Part shown: positions 28,360 to 36,886 of the stretch, one piece after another
Layout: each line of letters begins with the position of its first letter
Position numbering within the stretch: the stretch's first letter is position 1
Origin: Diplocloster agilis
GTDB lineage: Bacteria; Bacillota; Clostridia; Lachnospirales; Lachnospiraceae
Assembly: GCF_019042275.1 (NCBI RefSeq)
Contig: NZ_JAHQCW010000018.1
Coordinates: forward strand, 40,643-104,642
Reading direction: 5' to 3'
DNA length: 64,000 nt
Program-made: the position numbers and the translations under genes
Notes under the pieces: generated by a model
Told to the model about the DNA's origin: nothing
The model's input: only the letters and a program-made list of their open reading frames with translations
The model's database searches: none

Positions 28360-28430
28360 TTTTAATCGCCTTTTTTGTTTTATGTAAAAGAAATTACATA
28401 TAGATGTATAAGGAAAGTAAATGCAAAAAT

Positions 28431-28491
28431 GGAAAGTTTCCTTGACATTTTTGAATAATCCGTTATAATTATAATGGAAAGCAAACTTTCC
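28431..28491 (+). promoter_or_regulatory. Promoter flanked by two GGAAAG palindromes
   Basis: TTGACA (28442-28447), 16-bp spacer, TATAAT (28464-28469). It is bracketed by GGAAAGTTTCC (28431-28441) and GGAAAG-CAAA-CTTTCC (28476-28491), which share half-sites and would be natural operators for the small XRE repressor encoded downstream. Confidence 0.75.
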
Positions 28492-28633
28492 ATAAGGAGT
28501 TCCATAAGGAGTTCCGTAAGAAGTTCCATGAGAAGATTTATAAGGAGTTCCGTAAGAAGCTTCATGAGAAGATTCATAAGAAGTTCCATAAGAAACTCTA
28601 TAACAGGTACCATAAGAAACTCCACAAGGAGGA
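28490..28633 (+). repeat. Twelve degenerate 12-bp repeats with AAGGAG motif
   Basis: Units of the form CCATAAGGAGTT (variants CCGTAAGAAGTT, TCATGAGAAGAT) repeat head to tail twelve times between the promoter and the XRE start. Several contain AAGGAG or AAGAAG. The last unit (from 28622) supplies the AAGGAGG that is the likely ribosome-binding site of the gene. The array is open in frame with the gene and would encode an Arg/Ser-rich stretch if translated from an upstream ATG at 28474. Confidence 0.9.
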
Positions 28634-28641
28634 AAGCGGGT

Positions 28642-28839
28642 TTGAAAAATCGTTTGGAGGAAATCCGAAAGGAGAGAGGCATCAAACAGGAAGAGCTGGC
28701 GGCTGAGCTTGAGGTTTCGAGACAGACGATCGGGTCGCTGGAAAATGGACGGTATAATCCATCTATCCTGTTAGCTTTTAAAATCGCCCGGTATTTTAAT
28801 ATGAGTATCGAAGAGATCTTCCTGTATGAGGATGATTAA
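28642..28839 (+). CDS. Small XRE-family transcriptional regulator
   Basis: A 65-residue helix-turn-helix protein: KNRLEEIRKERGIKQEELAAELEVSRQTIGSLENGRYNPSILLAFKIARYFNMSIEEIF is a whole Cro/CI-type domain. I place the start at TTG 28642, nine bases after AAGGAGG. An in-frame ATG at 28474 lies practically at the predicted transcription start and would add a 56-residue repeat-encoded Arg/Ser tail, so it is unlikely. It probably regulates its own promoter and the adjacent membrane protein gene. Such small XRE proteins commonly pair with a neighbouring membrane protein. Confidence 0.85.
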   Translation: MKNRLEEIRKERGIKQEELAAELEVSRQTIGSLENGRYNPSILLAFKIARYFNMSIEEIFLYEDD

Positions 28840-28949
28840 AATTAAGTAATAGGATCTCCGCTAATACTTATATATGATACGGGCGGACAATTCAGTGAAC
28901 CTATTTCCGTAGAATTTATGGCGCAGTATATGCGCTGCAGGAGGAAAAG

Positions 28950-29378
28950 ATGAAGAAAGCAAAACATACCATCATAATGTTTTCAGGACTAATTTTACTG
29001 ATTGCAGGCCTTTGTTTTATTAAGATCTTCACGGAACCCCAAGGGTTCATGCGGACCCTGCCCTATCTATGCATCGGTATCGGCTGCGGAATGTTCTCCT
29101 ATGGCTTGAGTAAGATAATCAACAAAAGAGCTCTTAAAAAAGATCCGGTATTAGCCAGACAAATGGAAATCGAGATTAACGATGAAAGAAACATAGAGCA
29201 CGCTAACTTGTCAAAAGCAAAGGGGTTCACAATGATGACCTACGTTTTCTCGGCCCTCCTTTTAGTCTACGCCTTCATGGGCGTATCCCCCAAAATACTT
29301 TTGCCCTTTGTAATCGCATATCTGTTTGTTCAATTCTACGCCCTCTACCATCGGCTGAAAATTGATAAAGAACAATAA
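28950..29378 (+). CDS. Small four-helix membrane protein
   Basis: A 142-residue protein with four predicted membrane segments (about 7-27, 36-56, 92-112, 116-134) and a charged cytoplasmic stretch between the second and third (NKRALKKDPVLARQMEIEINDERNIEHANLSKAKG). ATG 28950 follows GGAGG. I do not recognise the family with certainty; the layout (small XRE regulator followed by a membrane protein with an INDERN-type loop) recurs in Firmicutes. Function unknown. Confidence 0.75.
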   Translation: MKKAKHTIIMFSGLILLIAGLCFIKIFTEPQGFMRTLPYLCIGIGCGMFSYGLSKIINKRALKKDPVLARQMEIEINDERNIEHANLSKAKGFTMMTYVFSALLLVYAFMGVSPKILLPFVIAYLFVQFYALYHRLKIDKEQ

Positions 29379-29404
29379 TTGTATATAGATTTCTCCCGAT
29401 TGTG

Positions 29405-30169
29405 TCACCTCATTTCTTTTTTCCCAAACCGTTTTGCGGCTAACACAAGGGAGAGTGTAAAAATCATGATGGCGCAGGGAACAAAGGGAAAAAGCCGGAA
29501 CGCTGTATTTGCGCTCTTTGCTGTAAACTCATGCAGAGAACAGGACACCAGATAACCGCTATAACAATAGGGGTAGAGAAACCATACCGGCGTTGCCCCG
29601 GCCAGCAGACCGGGAATTACCAGAAAAAGGTTTAATCCTACGGAAATCAGCGGCTTTTCGAACAAAACCGTAAGCGCCCACATAACCGCTACACAGGGGA
29701 GCATCGTCAGGAACAGTCCCAAACACCATTTCAACAAGTAAAACAGGGGCATTGTTTCCCTTATGCCGGATGCAGCAGTTGCAATCCATCCCGCAACGAT
29801 AAATGTGACAAAGAATACTACTATTTCCATGAAAAGATAGAACACCGGTACACAGAATTTTGCAAGAGACAAGGTTTGCCGATTGACCGGCAGAGCCAAC
29901 ATCTTCAGAATCCCATTGTTCTGTGTTTCTCTGCCTGCTATCATCACACAGACGACGATCATACTAAATGGCAGTAAATAATAGGCATATAGCAATGCGC
30001 TCTGAATGAACATGGCAGGCCACGCATTTGTGTATTCTGGTGTGAAATACATACTCAAATTAGAGACACCGGAACATACCACCAACAGCGGCGCTATGAA
30101 AAGCAGCGGTATGATCCTGGAACGTTTCACTTTCGTAAATTCAATCATTAACAGTTCCAAAAAATTCAT
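29405..30169 (-). CDS. ABC-2 type permease, lantibiotic-immunity type (MutG-like)
   Basis: A 254-residue membrane protein with six membrane segments and the N-terminal FLELLMIEFTKVKRSRIIPLLFIAPLLVV typical of ABC-2 permeases of bacteriocin-immunity transporters. It is the last gene of a three-gene minus-strand operon (ATPase, permease, permease), 11 bases after the other permease, with GGAGGG before its ATG. Together they probably expel or detoxify a membrane-acting peptide antibiotic; the substrate is inferred from family only. Confidence 0.8.
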   Translation of the reverse strand: MNFLELLMIEFTKVKRSRIIPLLFIAPLLVVCSGVSNLSMYFTPEYTNAWPAMFIQSALLYAYYLLPFSMIVVCVMIAGRETQNNGILKMLALPVNRQTLSLAKFCVPVFYLFMEIVVFFVTFIVAGWIATAASGIRETMPLFYLLKWCLGLFLTMLPCVAVMWALTVLFEKPLISVGLNLFLVIPGLLAGATPVWFLYPYCYSGYLVSCSLHEFTAKSANTAFRLFPFVPCAIMIFTLSLVLAAKRFGKKEMR

Positions 30170-30180
30170 GATAATCCCTC

Positions 30181-30906
30181 CTATTCATAACGCAGATTTT
30201 TTGCCATCCATAACCCTATGCCAAGGAACAGAAGCGTTTCCATCAGCGCGATGCCGATCACTGTCACATCCGGCCGGGCGCTCATGGAAACGGCCGGCTT
30301 TAACATCACAACGAATGGGTCGATCAGGAAGAACCCTGTTTTAGTTGTACCGAAAGCCATTCCGCTCAAAAATCCGGCCACACCCACGCCAAGGGGAATC
30401 CACATATTTTCGGAGCGTGATGAAACCAACAGCTCGAAAGATAATACAGGCATAGAGGTAAGAAAAGAGTATAGGGTAAACTTGATAAGCGATCCCAAAT
30501 CAAACGTTCCCGGCGGCAAATCTGTCATACCGATTTTCATAAGAGCCAGATTTTGCAAAACAATCGCAAGAAAAAGCATGACGGTCAAAATCATAAACTT
30601 GCACAAATACATCTCCGTTACGCTGACAGGGAGCAAATACATCTTTTTTACTGCGTTTCCCTTAAACTCCATGTTGTAGATCATACAGGCAGCTGCTAGG
30701 ATGCCAAACATATTCAAAATCATGATCACGCCATAGAGCTGGGTCAGCAAAACATCCGTCGGAGCCAGCGGCAGGCTCAACAGGGTATCTCTGCGAAACA
30801 GGAAATTCACAAAGGCGTACGCTGCGCCTAAGATGCCAGTGGTGAACAGAACCGGAATAATTCCGGTTCGTTTTTCTTTTTTTAGTTCGATTGACAATGT
30901 TCTCAT
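30181..30906 (-). CDS. ABC-2 type permease, lantibiotic-immunity type (MutE-like)
   Basis: A 241-residue six-segment membrane protein beginning MRTLSIELKKEKRTGIIPVLF, the same design as its neighbour but only distantly similar to it. It overlaps the ATPase stop by four bases (ATGA), a mark of coupled translation. Both permeases would make one heterodimeric channel. Confidence 0.8.
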   Translation of the reverse strand: MRTLSIELKKEKRTGIIPVLFTTGILGAAYAFVNFLFRRDTLLSLPLAPTDVLLTQLYGVIMILNMFGILAAACMIYNMEFKGNAVKKMYLLPVSVTEMYLCKFMILTVMLFLAIVLQNLALMKIGMTDLPPGTFDLGSLIKFTLYSFLTSMPVLSFELLVSSRSENMWIPLGVGVAGFLSGMAFGTTKTGFFLIDPFVVMLKPAVSMSARPDVTVIGIALMETLLFLGIGLWMAKNLRYE

Positions 30907-31667
30907 AAATGGGCCTCCTGCTTTCTTAAGGCATTGTCTTTCTCTACCATAGACAAGAACATATCTTCCAAATTATCCGCCGCGAAGCCGGAATGCAAAG
31001 CATTTTGCCGCAGCTCATCCATGCTCCCCTCAAACAGCAGACGGCCATGATTCAAAATGCCGATGTCATCTGCCATCAGTTCAATTTCAGACAACAGATG
31101 GGAGGAAATGAGTATCGTACAATCGCAGAGCGCAGGCAGAGTTTTAATCAGCTTTCGGATTTCGTGGATGCCGGACGGATCAAGGCCGTTTGTGGGTTCA
31201 TCCAGAATCAGTATCGGCGGCCTGCCTAAAAGCGCGCCGGCCAAACCAAGACGCTGCTTCATGCCGAGAGAATACTTTTTTGCCAGGCGGCCGCCAAATT
31301 CAGACAGACCCACCAGTTCCAACGCATCTTCCACAGCGCTTTTCGGCAATCCCAAAATCTTGCGGATAATATCAAGGTTTTCCCGCCCTGTCAGGTTCGC
31401 ATAGAACGAAGGGGACTCGATAAAGGAACCAACTTCTCTCAAAATAGAAAGCCTGTCCTTCGGAAAGTGCATCCCGTCAATGATAAAGCTGCCTCTTGTA
31501 GGGGCTGTCAGGCCCAGCAGCATTTTCATAGTGGTGGATTTTCCGGCTCCATTGGGGCCAAGGAATCCGTAGATACTGCCTTTCCTGATATGAAGTGAAA
31601 CGTTGCCCACGGACGTAAACTTTTTATATTTTTTCGTCAACCGTTCCGTTGTTATAATATAATCCAT
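30903..31667 (-). CDS. ABC transporter ATPase, lantibiotic/bacitracin-immunity type
   Basis: A 254-residue ATPase of the BcrA/MutF class. Walker A GPNGAGKSTTMKMLLGL (about 38), signature YSLGMKQRLGLAGALLG (LGMKQ in place of LSGGQ, usual in this class), Walker B ILILDEPTNGLDP and the switch His in ISSHLLSEIE are intact. It heads the minus-strand operon, divergent from a two-component system. Its ribosome-binding site sits in the loop of a perfect hairpin (see 31666-31694). Confidence 0.92.
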   Translation of the reverse strand: MDYIITTERLTKKYKKFTSVGNVSLHIRKGSIYGFLGPNGAGKSTTMKMLLGLTAPTRGSFIIDGMHFPKDRLSILREVGSFIESPSFYANLTGRENLDIIRKILGLPKSAVEDALELVGLSEFGGRLAKKYSLGMKQRLGLAGALLGRPPILILDEPTNGLDPSGIHEIRKLIKTLPALCDCTILISSHLLSEIELMADDIGILNHGRLLFEGSMDELRQNALHSGFAADNLEDMFLSMVEKDNALRKQEAHL

Positions 31668-31694
31668 AGAGACATCTCCTTTCGATGTCTCTAT
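31666..31694 (-). promoter_or_regulatory. Hairpin presenting the ABC ATPase ribosome-binding site
   Basis: ATAGAGACATC (31666-31676) and GATGTCTCTAT (31684-31694) are perfect 11-bp complements. Read on the minus strand, the 7-base loop is GAAAGGA, the ribosome-binding site, and the AUG of the ATPase is at the 3' foot of the stem. The structure could control translation, or the DNA palindrome could be an operator. Confidence 0.7.
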
Positions 31695-31729
31695 CTTAGC
31701 TTACCAACCTGACAGCTACATTCCCGTAT

Positions 31730-31790
31730 CCTTACTTTTACCTTACTTTTTTACTGCTCCACCCGCAAAATAGATCCGGTATGATATAAT
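31730..31790 (+). promoter_or_regulatory. Promoter of the two-component system with 11-bp direct repeats
   Basis: CCTTACTTTTA at 31730-31740 is repeated as CCTTACTTTTT at 31741-31751, an 11-bp period typical of OmpR-family binding sites. TATAAT lies at 31785-31790 without a good -35, which suggests activator dependence. Confidence 0.55.
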
Positions 31791-31811
31791 ATCTTTGGCG
31801 GAGGGATTGCT

Positions 31812-32513
31812 ATGGAAAAAACTTTTCTACAAACAAAAAAGGTTATGCTCGTCGATGACGAACCCGATTTATTAAAAATGGTATCCGCCATTTTAGCGGA
31901 TGACGGATTTGAAAATATTGTTGCTGCCGCCACCGTGAAAGCCGCCGTCAACGTTTGTAAAGAGGAAAAGCCTGATCTATTGATTCTGGATGTCATGCTT
32001 CCGGATGGGGACGGTTTTTCTTTGATGCGGCAGATACGGCAATTTACCAATGTCCCGGTTATATTTCTGACTGCAAAAGATGAAGCGGCTGACAAATTAG
32101 CCGGATTGGGACTTGGCGCGGATGACTACATTGTAAAGCCATTTCTTCCGCAGGAATTGCTATTGCGCGTTTACGCAATTCTGCGCCGATGCTATAAAGA
32201 AGAAAGCAATATCATAAAGCTGGAAGGATGTACGGTGGATTTCAGCCGGGCCGAGGTAAAACGAGATGGAAAGACGATTCCCCTCACTGCAAAAGAACAT
32301 GTCCTCTTAGAAACACTTGCCCGGAATGAGGGAAAAATAGTTACGCTGGATGCGCTTTGTGAAGCGCTATGGGGAGATAACCCCTTCGGATATGAAAACA
32401 GTCTGAACGCTCATGTACGGCGCATACGGGAAAAAATCGAAGTCAGCCCATCAAAACCCGTTTCCCTTATTACCATAAAAGGGCTTGGATATAAATTAAA
32501 CATAAGGAAGTAA
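31812..32513 (+). CDS. OmpR/PhoB-family response regulator
   Basis: A 233-residue regulator. Receiver domain 1-125 (acidic pair VDDEPD about 15, phospho-Asp about 60 in LILDVMLPDGDG, Lys about 109 in YIVKPF) and winged-helix domain about 138-230 (LTAKEHVLLETLARNEGKIVTLDALCEALWG, SLNAHVRRIREKIE, ITIKGLGYKL). It is followed by its kinase four bases later and is divergent from the immunity ABC operon, which it most likely activates. Confidence 0.93.
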   Translation: MEKTFLQTKKVMLVDDEPDLLKMVSAILADDGFENIVAAATVKAAVNVCKEEKPDLLILDVMLPDGDGFSLMRQIRQFTNVPVIFLTAKDEAADKLAGLGLGADDYIVKPFLPQELLLRVYAILRRCYKEESNIIKLEGCTVDFSRAEVKRDGKTIPLTAKEHVLLETLARNEGKIVTLDALCEALWGDNPFGYENSLNAHVRRIREKIEVSPSKPVSLITIKGLGYKLNIRK

Positions 32514-32517
32514 GGCT

Positions 32518-33912
32518 ATGAAATCATTTACCAGATATTTTTCAAAATATTTCCTATCCTTTTTGTCGTTGATCTTCCTGCTGGTGATTCTCAATGTAAT
32601 TGTGTTTGCGGGAACCTTTTATGGAAACATTACAAAAGATTATGGGGACAGTTCCCCACGCAGGCTGTTAGAAGAAACCATAGCGGACAGTTCAGCATCA
32701 GGAATATCTGATACGGCGCGAGAAAAATTGAGATCACATAATATATGGGCGATGTTTTTATCTCCTGACGGACAATGCAGGTGGGCGGTGGATCTGCCGC
32801 CGGGATTACCTGCTCAATACACCATACAGGATGTGGCTGTTTTTTCAAAAGGCTATCTGCAAGATTATCCTGTGTTTGTTTGGGATGATGCAGAGGGGCT
32901 GTTAGTGCTGGGTTATCCGAAAGGAAGCTATATCAAAATCACAGGCAACTATTACTCCAGAGACATGTTTAAAGCCATCCCACTGTACTTTGCAGGTATT
33001 CTCATATTAGACCTGCTCCTGCTGTTTGCCGCATATTATCTATCTAAAATAAAAGTCGTAAAAGATACCGCGCCCCTTGTTTCATCGATCAAAGCATTGG
33101 CTGACGGAAAAACAACTTCATTTTCTGTAAAAGGCGAATTGTCGGAGGTAGCGGAGAGCATAAACAAGGCGTCCCAAATATTGAGCAGACAAAATGAAGC
33201 AAGAGCAAATTGGATCAGCGGTGTTTCCCACGATATCCGCACCCCCCTCTCCATGATTATGGGATATGCGGAACGAATCACAACAAACAGCGATGCCGGC
33301 CCAGCCATTCAAGATCAGGCCCGGATCATACAACGGCAAAGCAAAAAGATAAAAACACTTATAGAAGATTTGAACCTGGTATCCAAGCTGGAATACGAAA
33401 TGCAGCCCCTTCAAAAAGAGCAGATACGCCTGTCCAAACTCATACGCTCCTATGCCGCAGAATTACTTAACTCCGGAATCCCTGATGCCTACACAGTTGA
33501 CATTGACATCGCACCGGACACAGAAAATACTATGATGGAATGCGATACCCGTTTGATTACACGGGCAATCAGCAATCTTGTACAAAACAGCATCAACCAG
33601 AATCCACAAGGCTGTAAAATTCAGCTCGCCCTCAAAAATGTCAATGGATGTCTCACGTTAATAGTTGCCGATAACGGCATAGGACTAACACCCGAAAAAC
33701 TGCAGGAACTAAAGAAAAAGCCGCACTACATGGAAAGCACAGATGAAAGACTAGATTTGCGGCACGGCTTAGGACTTTTGCTCGTGCGCCAAATCGTTGA
33801 AACACATAACGGTTCCATGAAAATAGACACGATCCCAAATCAAGGCTATAAAACAATGATATCCTTTCCGTATATTCATCAACCTCCCCCACCTAAGGCC
33901 ACTGTCCATTAA
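32518..33912 (+). CDS. Sensor histidine kinase
   Basis: A 464-residue membrane kinase with two membrane segments (about 10-32 and 155-178), a roughly 120-residue extracytoplasmic domain, a HAMP-like linker, and the HisKA box GVSHDIRTPLSMIMGYAERI (His about 238). ATPase boxes are RAISNLVQNSINQN, VADNGIGL and HGLGLLLVRQIVETH. It is the partner of the preceding regulator. Immunity transporters of this type are usually induced by such a pair in response to the peptide. Confidence 0.92.
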   Translation: MKSFTRYFSKYFLSFLSLIFLLVILNVIVFAGTFYGNITKDYGDSSPRRLLEETIADSSASGISDTAREKLRSHNIWAMFLSPDGQCRWAVDLPPGLPAQYTIQDVAVFSKGYLQDYPVFVWDDAEGLLVLGYPKGSYIKITGNYYSRDMFKAIPLYFAGILILDLLLLFAAYYLSKIKVVKDTAPLVSSIKALADGKTTSFSVKGELSEVAESINKASQILSRQNEARANWISGVSHDIRTPLSMIMGYAERITTNSDAGPAIQDQARIIQRQSKKIKTLIEDLNLVSKLEYEMQPLQKEQIRLSKLIRSYAAELLNSGIPDAYTVDIDIAPDTENTMMECDTRLITRAISNLVQNSINQNPQGCKIQLALKNVNGCLTLIVADNGIGLTPEKLQELKKKPHYMESTDERLDLRHGLGLLLVRQIVETHNGSMKIDTIPNQGYKTMISFPYIHQPPPPKATVH

Positions 33913-33987
33913 ATCCCCAGTCACGCCTGCCGCCCCATCATACTACCCACCCATCACCAATGCCGCCTCCCGCCCCCACCGCCTAGT

Positions 33988-34342
33988 AATAAAAGGAACG
34001 AAATGGATGCTGGGATTCGGCTGGGGATTGGATGGAGGGCCGGCCGGGGGCGTTTGTGTCTCCTGGGGTGTGCATAGGGCGGCTGTGCATCCGCTTAGGG
34101 GAATCGAAAAGCCAGGTTCAGGATGCCCGGCGGACTTCACGTCCGACGGGCAAGAGCCTCTGAACCGGGAACACCTCAAGTGTTCCTGGTGAATAGGCTC
34201 GGTTCCTGAACCTGGCTTTTCGATTCCCCTTAGCGGATGCCAGCGCAAGCCCTCCGCGCACCCCAGGAGACACAAACGCCCCCGGCCGGCCCTCCATCCA
34301 ATCCCCAGCCGAATCCCAGCATCCATTTCGTTCCCACTTTAT
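33988..34342 (-). repeat. Long structured inverted repeat, copy C (inverted)
   Basis: A 355-bp palindrome 76 bases after the kinase gene. Arms beginning GGAACGAAATGGATGCTGGG pair with CCCAGCATCCATTTCGTTCC. The core, read on the minus strand, has the same two hairpins as copies A and B with loop TTGAG in hairpin 1, so this copy is in opposite orientation. Arms share the GTTTGTGTCTCC block with A and B; the outermost part is unique to this copy. Its right edge abuts the promoter of the next gene. Confidence 0.92.
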
Positions 34343-34348
34343 TCCCCC

Positions 34349-34376
34349 TTGCCACCCAGTGAAAATGTGGTACAAT
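34349..34376 (+). promoter_or_regulatory. Promoter of the PMT-type glycosyltransferase gene
   Basis: TTGCCA (34349-34354), 16-bp spacer, TACAAT (34371-34376), only seven bases beyond copy C. It rules out the in-frame ATG at 34375 as the translation start. Confidence 0.6.
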
Positions 34377-34407
34377 GGAACAGAATACCAACGAGAAAGT
34401 GGAGTTG

Positions 34408-36123
34408 ATGATATTGACATTTACGAAGAAAGACTGGATATTTTGTATCGCTCTGACGCTTCTGTACGCCTGCATTGCCCTCACCAATGTCGGTTCCAAT
34501 AAAACGCCGGAAAACGGCTACACCCTGAAAGAGGGCGGAGCGCCTGCGGTGATTGGTTTTGAACAGGAAGAAGATATCGCGCAGATCTGGGTATATTCCG
34601 GCATCTCGGAAGGGAACCTGAAGGTGACTTCAGAGGACGGCCAGGAGCTTGACTATGAGCAGAAGTTTGGAAAGATGTACCGCTATGCGAATATCGGCGG
34701 GGATTTTCATACAAAACAGCTGACTTTTTCCTCGGAGTCCGGGGACCTTGAGATATTGGAGATCGTGTTCTGGAATGCCCAGGGAGAACAGATCCGGGGC
34801 TATCTGGCGGCCGGAGACCCGGAAGCCTCGAACCTGCTGGATGAATCGGACCATGTGCCCAAGCGGCCCACGTTTACGGACGGGATGTATTTTGACGAGC
34901 TTTATCATGCCAGGACGGGATACGAGTATATTCACGGTATGGAACCTTATGAGACCGTGCATCCGCCGTTAGGTAAGGTGCTGATATCCTTCGGAATCCG
35001 TATGTTCGGCATGAATCCGTTTGGATGGCGGATTATGGGAGTGATGTTCGGAATCTTTATGGTACCGGTTATGTATGTATTTGGAAAAAGGCTGTTCAAA
35101 AAATCCGAATACGCGCTGCTGGCCTCATTTTTATTCACCTTTGACTTTATGCATTATACTCAGTCCAGGATTGCTACCCTGGATGTGTTCGCAGTGTTTT
35201 TTATACTGCTGATGTACTATTTTATGTATGAATATTATACGATGGATTTTTACCGGGACGGCTTAAAGAAGACCCTGCGGCCGCTGGCGCTCTCGGGTGT
35301 GTTTTTTGCGATCGGGGTGGCGGTAAAATGGATCGGAATCTATGCGGGAGCCGGTCTGGCGGTGATATTCTTCACATCGCTTATCCAACGGTATCTGAGA
35401 TACCGGCGGCTTAAGACGGCCGGGGATGAGTCCGCTCCGGAAATGGGACGGATATTTAAAAAGAATGCCTGGATACTGATCGGATGGTGCGTCCTGTTCT
35501 TTATCGCGCTGCCCATCGGGGTTTATCTGCTGGCTTATATTCCATATTTTAATATCGGCTATGACCTGAAAGGAATCTGGGACTGCCAGGTGACCATGTA
35601 CAGCTATCACTCCACGCTGGAGGCGACGCATCCCTACCAGTCTCTGGCAATCGAGTGGCCTTATATACTGCGGCCGGTCTGGTATTTTATGGGGGCTTTT
35701 GAGCCGGAAGGCTCGGTGGCTACGATCTCTGTCATGGGGAATCCCGCGGTCTGGTGGATCTGTTCTACCGGCACGATAGTGCTGATCGCGGCTTTATGCC
35801 TGCGGAAAATAAAAGGGAATCCGGCGATCTTTGTGTCATTGGTGGGTATAGCCTCCAATTTTGTGCCGTGGCTGCTGATCCGCCGCTGTATCTTTATCTA
35901 CCACTTCTTCGCCACCGTACCGTTTATTCTGCTGGGCACGGTCTGCCTGCTCTTTGAGCTGGAGAAAAAGTATCCAAAGCTGGCCTGGGTCAAGTGGGCC
36001 TGGATGGGTCTGGCGCTGGCGCTGTTTATTCTGTTTTTCCCGGTGATCTCCGGAGTGGAATGTTCCACCGCGTATTCCGATGCGCTTGAGTGGCTGCCGG
36101 GCTGGACGTTCCGGGGAGTCTGA
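34408..36123 (+). CDS. PMT-family (GT39-like) membrane glycosyltransferase
   Basis: A roughly 571-residue membrane enzyme that transfers a sugar from a lipid-phosphate carrier. The catalytic acidic pair is in DGMYFDELYHARTGYEYI (about 165-180), followed by HPPLGKVLISFGIRMFG and about nine further membrane segments. Between the first membrane segment (about 7-25) and the catalytic loop lies an extra domain of about 120 beta-rich residues, longer than in plain PMT enzymes. ATG 34408 has GGAG three bases upstream; TTG 34414, at nine bases, is an equally good start. Whether the acceptor is protein or a cell-wall polymer is not visible. Confidence 0.85.
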   Translation: MILTFTKKDWIFCIALTLLYACIALTNVGSNKTPENGYTLKEGGAPAVIGFEQEEDIAQIWVYSGISEGNLKVTSEDGQELDYEQKFGKMYRYANIGGDFHTKQLTFSSESGDLEILEIVFWNAQGEQIRGYLAAGDPEASNLLDESDHVPKRPTFTDGMYFDELYHARTGYEYIHGMEPYETVHPPLGKVLISFGIRMFGMNPFGWRIMGVMFGIFMVPVMYVFGKRLFKKSEYALLASFLFTFDFMHYTQSRIATLDVFAVFFILLMYYFMYEYYTMDFYRDGLKKTLRPLALSGVFFAIGVAVKWIGIYAGAGLAVIFFTSLIQRYLRYRRLKTAGDESAPEMGRIFKKNAWILIGWCVLFFIALPIGVYLLAYIPYFNIGYDLKGIWDCQVTMYSYHSTLEATHPYQSLAIEWPYILRPVWYFMGAFEPEGSVATISVMGNPAVWWICSTGTIVLIAALCLRKIKGNPAIFVSLVGIASNFVPWLLIRRCIFIYHFFATVPFILLGTVCLLFELEKKYPKLAWVKWAWMGLALALFILFFPVISGVECSTAYSDALEWLPGWTFRGV

Positions 36124-36125
36124 TT

Positions 36126-36818
36126 ATGAAATACGAGAGAATGGAGCCGGCCGAATTCCTGGAGCGGCCCAACCGTTTTGTGGCCTATGTCCGGACCCGC
36201 GCGGGGAGGGAAGTCTGCCATGTGAAAAATACGGGAAGGTGCGCCGAGCTGTTGGTTCCGGGAGCGGATATCCTGGTGCAGAGAACTGATCGGCAAAAGC
36301 GTAAGACTGCGCTGGATCTGATCGGGGTATATAAAGGCGGGCGGCTGATCAATATGGATTCCCAGGCGCCCAATCAAGTGGCGGAAGAGTGGATACGGGA
36401 GGGCGGGTTGTTCAAAGACGCTTCCTTTATCCGGCGGGAAAAGAAATATCACAATTCAAGATTTGATCTTTATATAGAAGAAAAGGGAAGAAAAATCTTC
36501 CTGGAGGTAAAAGGAGTGACGCTTGAGCAGGATGGAACCGCCATGTTCCCCGATGCGCCCACAGAACGCGGCATCAAGCATCTGAATGAACTTTGCGACT
36601 GTATCCGGGAAGGCTATGAGGCTTATGTGCTTTTTGTGATACAGATGGAAGGGGTAGCTTGTTTTACTCCGAATATGGCGACCGCGCCGGAGTTTGGACA
36701 AGCGCTGTTACGGGCCCGAAAGGCCGGAGTACATCTGTTGGCACGGGACTGTGTCGTTACGACGGATACGCTGAAAATCCGGGATGAGGTGAAAATAAAG
36801 CTGCCCCCGGATAGGTAA
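36126..36818 (+). CDS. sfsA: SfsA family protein
   Basis: A 230-residue protein of the SfsA family, described as sugar-fermentation stimulation proteins and more recently as nucleases. RPNRFVAYVRTRAGREVCHVKNTGRCAELLVPGADI is the OB-like N-terminal part, and FDLYIEEKGRKIFLEVKGVTLEQDGTAMFPDAPTERGIKHL is the PD-(D/E)XK-like core. ATG 36126 starts two bases after the glycosyltransferase stop, so both share a transcript. Confidence 0.93.
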   Translation: MKYERMEPAEFLERPNRFVAYVRTRAGREVCHVKNTGRCAELLVPGADILVQRTDRQKRKTALDLIGVYKGGRLINMDSQAPNQVAEEWIREGGLFKDASFIRREKKYHNSRFDLYIEEKGRKIFLEVKGVTLEQDGTAMFPDAPTERGIKHLNELCDCIREGYEAYVLFVIQMEGVACFTPNMATAPEFGQALLRARKAGVHLLARDCVVTTDTLKIRDEVKIKLPPDR

Positions 36819-36827
36819 ACAGGATGG

Positions 36828-36858
36828 GGGTGTCTCGGGCCGGCGCTGCGGGACACCC
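36828..36858 (+). terminator. Intergenic stem-loop after sfsA
   Basis: GGGTGTC (36828-36834) pairs with GACACCC (36852-36858). No T-run follows, so this may be a weak terminator or an mRNA-stabilising hairpin before mutY. Confidence 0.4.
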
Positions 36859-36886
36859 TCCTCCTGGCTTATAGAATGGAGAAGCT

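Noticed and set aside
28474..28641. Arg/Ser-rich N-terminal extension of the XRE regulator
   Set aside because: The ATG at 28474 lies at the predicted transcription start with no ribosome-binding site; AAGGAGG before TTG 28642 is a better start.
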